Assembly (NCBI GenBank): GCA_026075535.2
Contig: AP026548.1
Coordinates: 4,526,001 to 4,590,000, forward strand
Origin: Tricholoma matsutake
Taxonomy: Eukaryota; Basidiomycota; Agaricomycetes; Agaricales; Tricholomataceae
Direction: 5' to 3'
Length of the DNA stretch: 64,000 nt
Position 1 is the stretch's first letter. Each line of letters starts with the position of its first letter. This document shows positions 33,701 through 43,159 of the stretch, in pieces. The notes below the pieces were generated by a model. It was not told the DNA's origin, searched no databases, and worked only from the letters and a program-made list of their open reading frames with translations. Both the position numbers and the translations under genes were made by a program.

Positions 33701-34671
33701 ACGTGTGGAAGTTACATGGACTTCCTGGTGCCTTCCTCTCGGATCGTGGCCCTCAGTTCATGGCAGAGTTCACTCGTGAGCTGTACCGACTCCTGGGGAT
33801 CAAACTCCTCGCTTCAACTGCTTATCACCCACAAACTGATGGCCAGACGGAGCGAGTCAACCAGGAACTGGAGCAGTACATCTGCCTCTTTGTCAATGAA
33901 TGCCAGGACGATTGGGATGATCTCCTTCCTTTGGCCGAGTTTGGGTACAACAACCATGTCCATGCTTCCACTCAACAGACCCCTTTCCTCTTAGACACTG
34001 GACGACATCCACGCATGGGATTTGAACCTCGCCAAACTCCCTCACACATCGAGACAGTGAATGAGTTCACAGAACGCATGAGGGATAGCTTGGAGGAGGC
34101 AAGGGCAGCCTTAGCAAAGGCGAAGGACGACATGGCGCGATTTTACAACCAGCGCCACTCCCCAACCCCTCAGTACAAGGTTGGTGATCGAGTTTATCTT
34201 GACTCCAGTGACATCTCCACTACACGTCCATCCAAGAAACTCGCTCATCGCTTCTTGGGACCTTTCCCCATTGTCAAGTGCGTTGGAACACATGCCTATC
34301 GTCTACGCCTCCCAGCCTCCATGTCCAGACTCCATCCCGTCTTCCATGTCGTCAAATTGCTTCCAGCTCCCCCAGATCCGTTCCCGGGACGCCATTCACA
34401 CCCACCACCACCACCTACAGTGATCGAGGGAGAACCCCAATATGAAGTCGAGTCAATCTTGGACAGCCATTTGCATTGAGGAAAACTCCAGTATTTGGTA
34501 CATTGGAAGGGTTATGGGTATGAGGAGAACTCATGGGTCGAAGAGTCTGATGTAAATGCCCCTCGGTTAATCAAGGAATTCCACCGACGGCACACTGCTG
34601 CACCGCGTCGCATTCAAGTCACGGACTTTGGTCGTATACGATTTCGAATGCATCGGGGCGATGCATCTTAG
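30754..34671 (+). pseudogene. pol: B1 Pol with chromodomain, two TGA codons
   Basis: 1306 codons in one frame apart from TGA at 32539-32541 (between reverse transcriptase and RNase H) and 34477-34479 (inside the chromodomain). Protease has LLDSGATGLF near 31065; reverse transcriptase has YLDD at about 32238-32249; RNase H starts near 32670 (ADSSDFATG). The integrase finger is H-x-H..CRTCDLC near 33350-33470, its core has VDFVVELPES, SDRGPQF and TERVNQELEQY, and the chromodomain reads LVHWKGYGYEENSW. The first 425 codons carry many Arg to Trp/His/Cys/Gln changes relative to B2, while the remainder differs from B2 at one codon. Confidence 0.94.
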
Positions 34672-34682
34672 AGAGGGGGTGA

Positions 34683-35038
34683 TGTAAGGGGACTAAGGGG
34701 GTGCCCTGTGTGATTTTTCCGGATTTTATTACTAATTTTCCCTTGCTATCATGTTTGTATATGTTGACACTTTTATATTTAGAGGCGGAGTACCCTTTCC
34801 GACACATACCCCTTGGTATGATGTCATTCGGCGGCCTTGATCTGCCTATCTCCGCCTTTTTCTATTTTTAGGTTATATTTGATTTTTGTCGTCTTCACAT
34901 ATACTGGGCATCAGCAAGGGGATCCTTAGAGTTTTCTCTTTGGATTTCCCTTTGCTAGGTGCGCCCCCAATCCCTGTATTATGTAGCATAATTTTAACTT
35001 CAGATTTCCCTTTGCTAGAGGCTTAGGTTGCCCTTATA
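34683..35038 (+). repeat. 3' LTR of B1 (70 bp shorter)
   Basis: Matches the 5' LTR except for six substitutions, mostly CpG transitions, and the loss of 70 bp between two TTTTTCC copies near its start. It is preceded by the polypurine tract. Confidence 0.93.
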
Positions 35039-35178
35039 GTGACCCCCCTCTCGCATTTGGAGCAAGGGAGGGGGGGTGGTGCCTGTAGTTGCCAAGAACA
35101 GAATAAGTAACCCCCCTGCTCGCATTTGCAGTGAGAGAGGGGGGGGTGCTGCCTGTAGTTGTCATTTGATCCCTGTTT

Positions 35179-35850
35179 CCACCCCATGAGCAGTTGCTCA
35201 TGGTGGCAGTTGGGTGCTATCATGGTGGTGGTCCTTGGGACCTCCTTCTCATCCTGCCCTCATTGTCATCATCCTGCTGCCCTCGCCTTCATTGTCATTG
35301 TCATTGTCATTGTCCTGGATTGCCATCATCTTGCATTGCCATCTCCTCCTGGTCATCATCATCATTCCACCTGCTATCCACCCCACAAGCAGTTGCTCAT
35401 GAGGCTGGGGGTGGGTGGTGTGCCATCGTGTCATGGAGGCATTGGTGTGGGGTTGTTCCATGTGAGCTCTTCATTCTGACGGAATTCCAATGTAGGAAAC
35501 AAAAGAAACAAAATAGTTAGTTTACACAAAAAGAAATGAACAAAAAAAAAAACTTACCATGGGCCCAAACAATGCAATCACATTGTTTGTGCCCGGGTGA
35601 CTTGGCACCATTGGGTGTGTGTTGTTAGCTGTTGTCATCCATCATTATCAGTAGTTTAGAACCTGAAAAAGAAGAAACATAATCAGTTAGTTTACAAAAA
35701 ACAAGAAATGAAACACAAAAAAACTTACTATAGGCCCAAACAATGATTCATGTTGTTTGGGCCATGTTGTGGCCATTGTGGTTGCTTACTTGTTGTCCTC
35801 GCTCCCCATTTCCACCCCACAAGCAGTTGCTCACAGCAGTGGTTGGGGGT
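35179..35850. repeat. Hairpin/splice-module cluster 4
   Basis: GAGCA..TGCTC hairpins at 35179-35209, 35378-35419 and 35812-35849; GGCCCAAAC..GTTTGGGCC hairpins at 35561-35594 and 35733-35763. On the minus strand both of the latter run into GTAAGTTTTT, CTAACT and a T-rich tract ending in CAG. A TGTCAT hexamer run sits at 35285-35312. Before B1 inserted, this cluster was continuous with the DNA ending at 29632. Confidence 0.6.
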
Positions 35851-36011
35851 GCTATGGTGGTGATGGTGGTCATGATTGTTGTTTAGCATTATATTGTCAC
35901 TGTTGTGAGTGACTCAACAAAGTCATATGACCACTCACCTGACCAGAATTCTGGCACTGTGATACCCGTAAATCCACAGCTATGGATATGGTTTTTCATG
36001 GGTATGGCAAT

Positions 36012-36056
36012 CCCATACCCATACCCATACCCATACCCATGCATACCCATGACTGG
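36012..36056. repeat. CCCATA microsatellite
   Basis: Five to six CCCATA units, imperfect at the right. Related TACCC words also cluster at 29460-29580, on the other side of B1. Confidence 0.8.
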
Positions 36057-36119
36057 AAACACACAGTGTTACCCATACCCATGCCATGCCCTACCCACTA
36101 TACCTGGCCAACAAACTAC

Positions 36120-36370
36120 TCCACATGTTTCAATAACTATAGAAGGTGCTCCAGAGTATATAGTCAAATAAATTCTAGATTCCTGCCTTCAATAAAATAA
36201 ATTGGAATGTGGAAAGACTATACAGACAGAAATAACTTTTGGGAACCCAAGGAGAATTGTAAGCAAGTGCATAATGTGATTGCCCAATTCTTTAAACATA
36301 ATCCAAATGCTCTGCATCACATTGCAAGAATGGTGTATGAGGGGATGAAATTCTGGCCTTACCAAAATTT
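36120..36370 (+). pseudogene. Gypsy chromodomain relic, plus strand
   Basis: Reads ITIEGAPEYIVK, then after stops WKDYTDRNNFWEPKENCKQV and VIAQFFKHNPNALHHI, the end of a chromovirus Pol. About 60 bp later a purine tract (GAAAAGGGAAGTAA) and an LTR start (TGTTAGGAAAC) follow, as expected for a 3' end. The adjoining integrase fragment is on the opposite strand, so an inversion or two different copies meet here. Confidence 0.75.
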
Positions 36371-36430
36371 CATGGAGTGGAAAAATACTATATTTTCTCA
36401 CCTGGAAGTCAAGGCAGAAAAGGGAAGTAA

Positions 36431-36555
36431 TGTTAGGAAACAGCCCCATTACATGATAAAATTTCCATTTTTATTTTATTACATTGAATTACGCTGAAGT
36501 ACACTGCACACACAAGGCATGAGAATCTTATTTCACACATGTCAATATGTACACA
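36431..36555 (+). repeat. LTR fragment of family C
   Basis: Starts TGTTAGGAAACAGCC and matches, in reverse orientation, 40767-40896 over about 125 bp. It ends where the minus-strand integrase fragment begins, so it is truncated. Confidence 0.6.
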
Positions 36556-38672
36556 CATGTATGCATGAGGTCCTTGGTACTTAGCCATACCAAGTCACCA
36601 ACATTATACTCTGGAGCAGGGGCTTGAGTATGACCTGCATGGTGCATCATGTCATCACATGCTTTCACTAATGCTGCTTCCACTTCTGTCTGTACCTTTG
36701 GCATCTTAGATACAAAGTCTTCTACCAATTGTAGCTTGAACTCCCTTCAGGGTTCTACTCCCATGTGGGGATGATACCCATAATTAGCAAAGAAGGGTGA
36801 CATTTGGGTAGCTGAATGGAATTTATTATTGTGGGAAAATTTGGCAATTGCCAGCCATTCAGGCCAGTTGGTTTGTCAGGAGTTAACAAACATGTGTAGG
36901 TACTGCTCCAGCTCCTGGTTCATTTTCTCTGTGTGCCCATCTGTTTGTGGGTGGTATGCCATAGATAATTTGGTTTAAATACCCAATATGTTGTTTAATT
37001 CTTTCATAAACACAGAAGTAAACTGTGGTCCACAATCGGAGATAACTGTATCAGGTAATTCATGTAATCTCCATACCTGGTTTAGGTAGGTGCACCAAGC
37101 CTAATGATGAGGTTTCTGTAGTGGTAGGAATAATATGGACCTCTTTGGTAAAGCAGTCACATACTACAAATATAGTGTTGTATATCTGAGTTTCAGGTAA
37201 TCCTGTGATAAAATCTATGGATATATCTTGCCATGGCACTTTCAGTATGGGGTTCAGCATTAATTTCCTTGCAGGTTTCTCTGGAAATTTCTTCCCCTCA
37301 TGCATGTATTGCATCCATCACATACCCCAACACAAATTTAAAAAATTTGGGCTCCCAATAAGTTCTCATTACCAACTCCAATGTCTTTCATCCTCCTGGA
37401 TGTCTGGTAGCCAGTGTATTATGATGTAACCAGACAATCTTCCTCTGCAAACCCTGATCTCTTGGTACATACACCTTCCCTCAGAGTAATATCAACCCTT
37501 GCTCCTCAGCCCATTCATCTCCTTTAATATTACTCTTCTTCTCTCCCTTCATAGCTTTCATGGCTTCCACTACTTCATCATCCATTTCCAAGCATTGTCT
37601 AATTTTAGACAACATCTCCATTTCTGAGCTATCTATTTGACATGTAGCGCAAATGCAAAAGTATTCAGGTTTGAGTAGCATAACATCTCTTTTGTCCTCC
37701 TCCACCCCCCTTTTGTGATCAATTTGTCTGGATAATGCATCTGCTTTCCTCAGTAAGCTTCCTGCTTTACTGATCAGGTGAAAATGGAAATGCAATAGGA
37801 ATAATGCCCAACATGCTTGTTGTCAGTTAAGCTTTTTGGTGGACATGAAGTATTGCAGATCCTGGTGATCCATCCAGATCTTGATCTGATGTGTTTCTCC
37901 CTCTGAATAATGTCTCCATGCCTCCAACACTCATATTATTCCCAACATCTCTTTGTCATGCACATCATAATTTCTCTCCACAACATTCAACCCTTGGCAT
38001 AAATATGTGCAAGGTGCCATTTGTCATCTTCACATAACATTGATAATACTGCTCCAGTAGAAAAGTTGGATGCATCTGATTCCACTCACAAAGGGCATGT
38101 GAAATCTACTGGAGCTAATATTGGTCCCTCCACAAACTTCCTCTTTAATTCCTCAAACACTTCCAAACTGAGCTTCCAATCTCTGCAAAAATTCCTTGAA
38201 AGTTGCAAATGGTTTGTTTCCCCCATAAATTTGGTTAATAGCCTCATTTCTCCAAAACTGTGCTTTCCCCCCCTGGATGTAAGAGAGAGCAAGCATAATT
38301 TTAGATTCTGCTGTGCAAAATTCTGGCTTCCTGCCATGGATGTACAATACTATAGAGCTGATAAGTGATTTAGTATTCTCCATGGTAACATTAAAATTTT
38401 GGGGTGGCACATACTTAGGTAAGTGCACTTTTCCATTTTTGGACTTCTCTGCTGTCTGCACATCATCCTATGAAATCCACTCCACTATCTCCTCCATCTC
38501 ATCATCTTTCTCTACTCTGGTCTGTGGCTGTACTTCTGATTGACTGGGCTGTGATGCTGCAAGCACCGACACTAGTTGCAGACATTTGCACTGTGAGTGC
38601 ATCAATCTTCACCTCTAGCGCAGGTGTAGGAACAGGATTAGAACCAGCATTAGAAGTTGATGGTTCAGACAT
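36489..38672 (-). pseudogene. Internally deleted Gypsy 'C' (Gag, RNase H, integrase)
   Basis: Reading leftward: Gag from ATG at 38672 (MSEPSTSNAGS, then PPQNFNVTMENTKS and YIQGGKAQFW to about 38165), immediately followed by the RNase H start (FEELKRKFVEGPILAP, VESDASNFSTGAVL), LRKADALSRQ near 37750, the integrase core (DISIDFITGLPE, 37.2 kb) and the integrase tail (APAPEYNVGDLVWLS, 36.6 kb). Protease and the whole reverse transcriptase are missing between Gag and RNase H. Stops and frame changes are frequent. The chromodomain that should follow is on the other strand. Confidence 0.8.
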
Positions 38673-38699
38673 AACAGATTGATCTGTGATGAATCACTT

Positions 38700-39047
38700 C
38701 TTCAGCTAAGGCACCCCAGATCAATACCCCTTCCAATAGTGCCTGATCTCAGAGATATCACTGAACTCAGCTTGTAACTAAAATAGTCATCTGAATAGAG
38801 TAATGTAAACTGTAATCAAACCAGAATCAATCAGTTGTCTGGTTAATGATGAGCACTGCCTCTTGATTGCTGGCAGTTGCAATGTAAGGTGAGGCCTGGC
38901 ATTGGCTTACAAAATAAAATGTAGATTATGTATGCACAGTTACTTCTGGCTCATGCTGAAAGGATAAGTAATTGGGTGTGGCACAATGAAACAATGACAT
39001 ATGCACAAGTAAGAGAAGATGCACTGATATGGGCAGTTGTCTTCTTC
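38700..39047. other. No recognisable gene
   Basis: Probably the untranslated leader and flank of the relic Gypsy to the left. Nothing else seen. Confidence 0.4.
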
Positions 39048-39303
39048 TGTTAGGGTAATACCCACTAATCTGCTGCTAACTATGACTATGCAGGTTCTCT
39101 CTACAAGAAGGGGATGCACACACATGATGGGGGAATTGACAGTTTTGATGTGAGGGGTTATTAATAGTTTAGCTGGTTGAGGAAGGCATTTCACACCACA
39201 ACCAGTGACTATAGGTGGAATACCTAAGAGAACACAACTGGGGTAGGCATATATTTTAAGTTTATATACTATGTTACATATATTGTACATTGTTGTTACT
39301 GAT
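39048..39303. repeat. Repeat D, copy 2 (LTR-like)
   Basis: Second copy of the family at 29.15 kb, with an extra ~30 bp in the middle. Its right side is cut at the hAT-like element's target site. Confidence 0.55.
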
Positions 39304-39311
39304 GTGCACAT

Positions 39312-40758
39312 TAGTCAAGGGGGTCAATCATGGACTGGAACTGGTCTAAATAAATGCCCAAAGTAGCAAGACCACAACTGAACCAAAGGACCAGTTTTGA
39401 CTGGTCTTTCTGCTGTCTTTTTGAGTGTAACTAAATTGTATTATATACTCAATAAAACTAACCACATCTACACCCTGTGAGCAGGGGCTCACAGCAGTGT
39501 TGCTAAGAGAACAAGAAACAAGAAAAAAAAATAGAATGAGTGAAAAAAACCAACCCCACCATCTCACTTTTGTAGTGAGGGTGGGGGGTGTCCCTGCCAT
39601 TGACATCCTTTCCCTGCTGTTCATCATCTGCTGATTGTCATCTGCAGGTCATTGTCCCCACTGTTTGTCATCCCCACTAGTTTTCATCCCTGCTGGTTGT
39701 CATCCCCTGGATTTGTCATCCTGCTGTTGTCATTCACACTACTCATCATCCCCTGGACTCATTGTCCCTGCTAGTTGTTGTTCCCACTAGTCATCATCCT
39801 GCTCATCATCATCCTCTGGATTTGTTGTTCCCATTGCTTGTTGTTCATTCAGGTTGGTCCCCCCATTCATCATCAGCACCTCCATCTCCCCATATAAGCA
39901 ATGGCTTGCAGGCTGGGTGGTGGTGCTGTGTGACATGGCACGTGTTGCCACCCCACAAGCAGAGGCTCACAGTAGCAGCATAGGGCAGGTGGTGGCATCA
40001 CCAGTGGTCATTGTTGTTGTCCAGAAAAGGGTCTATTGCCACCCTGCAAGCAAAGGCTCACAGTGGTAGCACAGGGCTTGAGTGCATTGTTGGTGGGTGG
40101 GCAATGTTGTTATCAAGATGCAAAAATCTAAACATGAAGAAAAACATGTAGTTAGTAAAAGACAGACAAAATAAACTATATAAAACATCTATGTAGGGGG
40201 CACAAACAATGCTAGTTCATCATTTGGGCCCCCTGCTTTGTGTTCATTGGTTTGCATGGTCATGGTTGCAGACCAGGGTGGTGACATGGCATGGTTGATG
40301 TTGTGGTGGTGGTTGTGGGAAGTCATTTGGCAAATGGTGCCACTTTTGTTTTTGGGAGCACAAGCACGACTACAGGGTCCATGCACAGCCACAAGGTATA
40401 TAATCCCCCACCAAATGACTTCTTTCCACCTTGGGCATGTCCTTGTTGTAAATAGTACCATAATTAGTATAAATAGTATTTATATTTTGTTGTTTTATAT
40501 ACTTTGATACACTTATTTCTGTATTTTGTATGTGACTAATGCTATATATTTAGTAGTATGAAGACATGTGAAAGACCAGTTCATACCAGCTTTAACCAGT
40601 CTTATATTGGTTTTTGTGAGTTTCTCAAACTGATGAACCAACAACTGAACCAACTCCAATTTGGGGTCAACTGCAACTATTGGTTCAGTCTTTTGTGGTT
40701 AAGTTCAGTTCCAGTTCCAGTCTTTTTCCAGTCTTATGGACTGGACCCTCAAACACTA
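39312..40758. mobile_element. Non-autonomous hAT-like element carrying hairpin modules
   Basis: Perfect 8-bp target duplications GTGCACAT at 39304-39311 and 40759-40766 enclose 1447 bp. Ends are TAGTCAAGGGGGTC and, inverted, TAGTGTTTGAGGGTC, imperfect short terminal repeats, with subterminal ACTGGTC/GACCAGT words at both sides. An 8-bp duplication with TAG ends fits hAT transposons. No transposase frame. The interior holds four GAGCA..TGCTC hairpins (39470, 39886, 39948, 40038) and one GGCCCAAAC-type hairpin (40198-40232). Confidence 0.8.
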
Positions 40759-40766
40759 GTGCACAT

Positions 40767-40896
40767 ACATGCATGTACATATTGACATGCATGAAATAAA
40801 ATCCTCATGCCTTGCGTGTGCAGCATGCTTCAGCATAATTTGACTTAATAAAATAAAAAGGGAAATTTCATTATGTAATGAGGCTGTTTCCTAACA
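40767..40896 (-). repeat. LTR fragment of family C, inverted copy
   Basis: Reverse-orientation match of 36431-36555, sharing GGAAACAGCC, TTTTTATTTTATTA and CATGTCAATATGTACA. It adjoins the right duplication of the hAT-like element, which therefore landed in or beside this LTR. Confidence 0.6.
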
Positions 40897-41123
40897 CCAT
40901 GTGTTGCATATAGTCATTTCATAGTGGTTCATTACATTCCTTGGCAATAATCTTGAGCTTCTTGTGAGACATTCCAGCATGTTCCAGTTTCCAGTGGATA
41001 GTAGTATAGTGAACAGATGCAAAACAGTTTTGTTTCAACAGATTGAGGAGCTCATCTAGAAACCAGTCAGGTCAATGTTGGACTAGATGAACAGCATACA
41101 GAACATCATCAAAATGAAGTAAG
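40897..41123. other. No recognisable gene
   Basis: Short flank between the family-C LTR fragment and element F; nothing recognised. Confidence 0.4.
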
Positions 41124-41128
41124 TGAGG

Positions 41129-41312
41129 TGTAAAAGTGTCTCTTACATTAGCAATCCTTATCTACATCCACCCTCGTTATCACATGTTATTCTTGTCATA
41201 TATAGTCTATACTCTGAGTACTTGTATTGTATCTTAGTTCTTCCCTCCAAATATACTAAGTTTCTTTCATGTTCCTGTTCCCTTGAGTGTTAGAAGCTCC
41301 AGCTTCCTTCCA
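41129..41312. repeat. Left LTR of element F
   Basis: 184 bp; partner of 49844-50016 and relative of the solo LTR at 60746-60929. Confidence 0.85.
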
Positions 41313-42787
41313 CTTTTTTATTGAAATGAACTTACTATTGACACTCTACACTCTCACACACATTCTTTTCCCTGAAACCTTGCCAACCCTGAAATTACCA
41401 GAACGGTCTATTTTTTTACATCAACACTGTACCTTGACAGCACCAAACTACCTGCTTGCTCACTCTCCCCTTACCCCCCACCTCTTGCTCTGTCTCCCCC
41501 TCCTCACTAGGTGGTTGTGCCCATGCCCTCAGCATGATGAGGCACTCCGGTGCTGTCTGCAGTGAGCTCATGATGGACTCCCACCATGCTGCTGACTCTC
41601 ACAACAATGCAATGCTGACTCCTACCATTTTCCATGCTTCCCCCCAGGTATGCTTTCCTCTTGTTTGACTCCTCATCTCTCATTCCTGCTGCCCCTGCTC
41701 CTTTTGCTCTTCCCCCTGAACTCTTTCGACTGCCCATCTGCACTGTTGTTACCAACCCCCCACTACCACTGTTCCCTGCCATGTCATCATTGACAATGCC
41801 CACACAGACCCCATCAGCTGCATTGACATTGCTATCACCACCAGCACCTCCCAAATGGCACTGGTCTCCAGGCTGACCTACCACTTCCCAGACAAGCCCC
41901 CAGCCCCAGCTGTCGCACCCTGAGCTACCGCCATTGCCTGCCATGTCACAGCCACCAACACCAGCATTGCCAGCCACATCCACCTCTGCAACAATGCCTA
42001 GAGCTACAGCAAGCACCCAGACAGCTAGCACCAGCCAGTAGATGACTAATGGAGTCATCACCACCGTCCCACAGCAGCAGATTGTCCAGGAAATGGAGCT
42101 ATGCAACTATGTGCAGATGTGTTCATCAGAATGTGTCTGCTGATCAACAGATGGACTCTACCACCACCCCTTCCCGAGCCTGAAACCAGCCCCCAGCACC
42201 TTGAAAATGGTGGCACACACTGCCAAGTCAACTCACAGCCCCCCTGCAGATCCTACAGCACCATGTCTTGCACCTACTGCCACCTCAAAACACATTGTGC
42301 ATGTCCCAGGACACCTCTGCCAGCTCCAGAACTCCCAACGATGACCTAGACCACCAACCACACCATCCAGTCCCCACTCAACTCCTCTGCACCTGTTATG
42401 CATGATGAGCCCACCACTGCTGCCATGTCACCCCCAATGCCACCTGCATCTCACATTGTCACCCTGTCACCAATGACAGTGTCTACCCCTGAGGATACCC
42501 CCCCATTCACTGCCCACACTGTTCCAACCCCCCAGTCTGCCCAAGACTGCCCATAGATGAGCCATCTCACTTCCACCCACATCCCATGGCCACTTGTACA
42601 CCAATTGCGACACCCTAATGACATACAGAGATAGTCTATAGCCCAGCAAATGACATTACGCAAGGATGAGCAAACTTGCTCATCAGAATGTGTCTGCTGA
42701 TTGACGGAATGACTCTACCATCCCCGCTGCTCCCAATGATGATCCAGGAAGTGTCCCACACCACCCTGTTACCCCCTGCTAGACCCC
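41313..42787 (+). pseudogene. Interior of element F, left part: decayed Pro/Thr-rich frames
   Basis: Frames such as 41634-41876 (PAAPAPFALPPELFRLP) and 42101-42349 read like a low-complexity Gag or linker, but repeated stops break them. No catalytic motif. The long minus-strand frame 41507-42106 (Gly-rich) is more likely the complement of this Pro-rich sequence. Confidence 0.3.
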
Positions 42788-42792
42788 CTTGC

Positions 42793-43148
42793 TATAAGGG
42801 CAACCTAAGCCTCTAGCAAAGGGAAATCCGAAGTTAAAATTATACTACATAATACAGGCATTGGGGGCGCACCTAACAAAGGGAAATCCGAAGAGAAAAC
42901 TCTAAGGATCCCCTTGCTGATGCCCAGTATATGTGAAGACGACAAAAATCAAATATAACCTAAAAATAGAAAAAGGCGGAGATAGGCGGATCAAGGCCGC
43001 CGAATGACATCATACCAAGGGGTATGTGTCAGAAAGGGTACTCCGCCTCTAAATATAAAAGTGTCAACATATACAAACATGATAGCAAGGGAAAATTAGT
43101 AATAAAATCCGGAAAAATCACACAGGGCACCCCCTTAGTCCCCTTACA
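42793..43148 (-). repeat. 3' LTR of B2 (70 bp shorter)
   Basis: Lacks the same 70 bp as the 3' LTR of B1. Diagnostic changes near its end (GCCTG for CCCTG, TTTGTTAGG for TTTGCTAGG) are shared with the B2 5' LTR and absent from both B1 LTRs. Confidence 0.93.
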
Positions 43149-43159
43149 TCACCCCCTCT

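Larger units (their letters stand above)
29638..35038 (+). mobile_element. Gypsy chromovirus 'B1'
   Basis: Complete element: 5' LTR 29638-30063 (426 bp), gag, pol, purine tract GAGAGGGGG, 3' LTR 34683-35038 (356 bp). The 5-bp duplication GTGAC at 29633-29637 and 35039-35043 is perfect. The LTRs begin TGTAAGGG and end CCCTTATA, so the 3' dinucleotide is TA instead of CA. Gag has a 576-bp internal deletion and a TGA; pol carries two TGA codons. B1 is the inverted partner of B2 at 42.8-48.8 kb. Confidence 0.96.

Noticed and set aside
32539..34479. Programmed TGA readthrough or recoding in family B Pol, because two copies share both stops
   Set aside because: Both TGA codons lie in the tract that is identical between the copies by probable gene conversion, so sharing is not independent evidence.
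36012..36056. Telomere-like repeat
   Set aside because: The unit is CCCATA, not the fungal CCCTAA, and the run is short and internal.
41507..42106. 199-codon Gly/Val-rich minus-strand frame
   Set aside because: No motif; it is the complement of the Pro/Thr/Ser-rich interior of element F and likely fortuitous.
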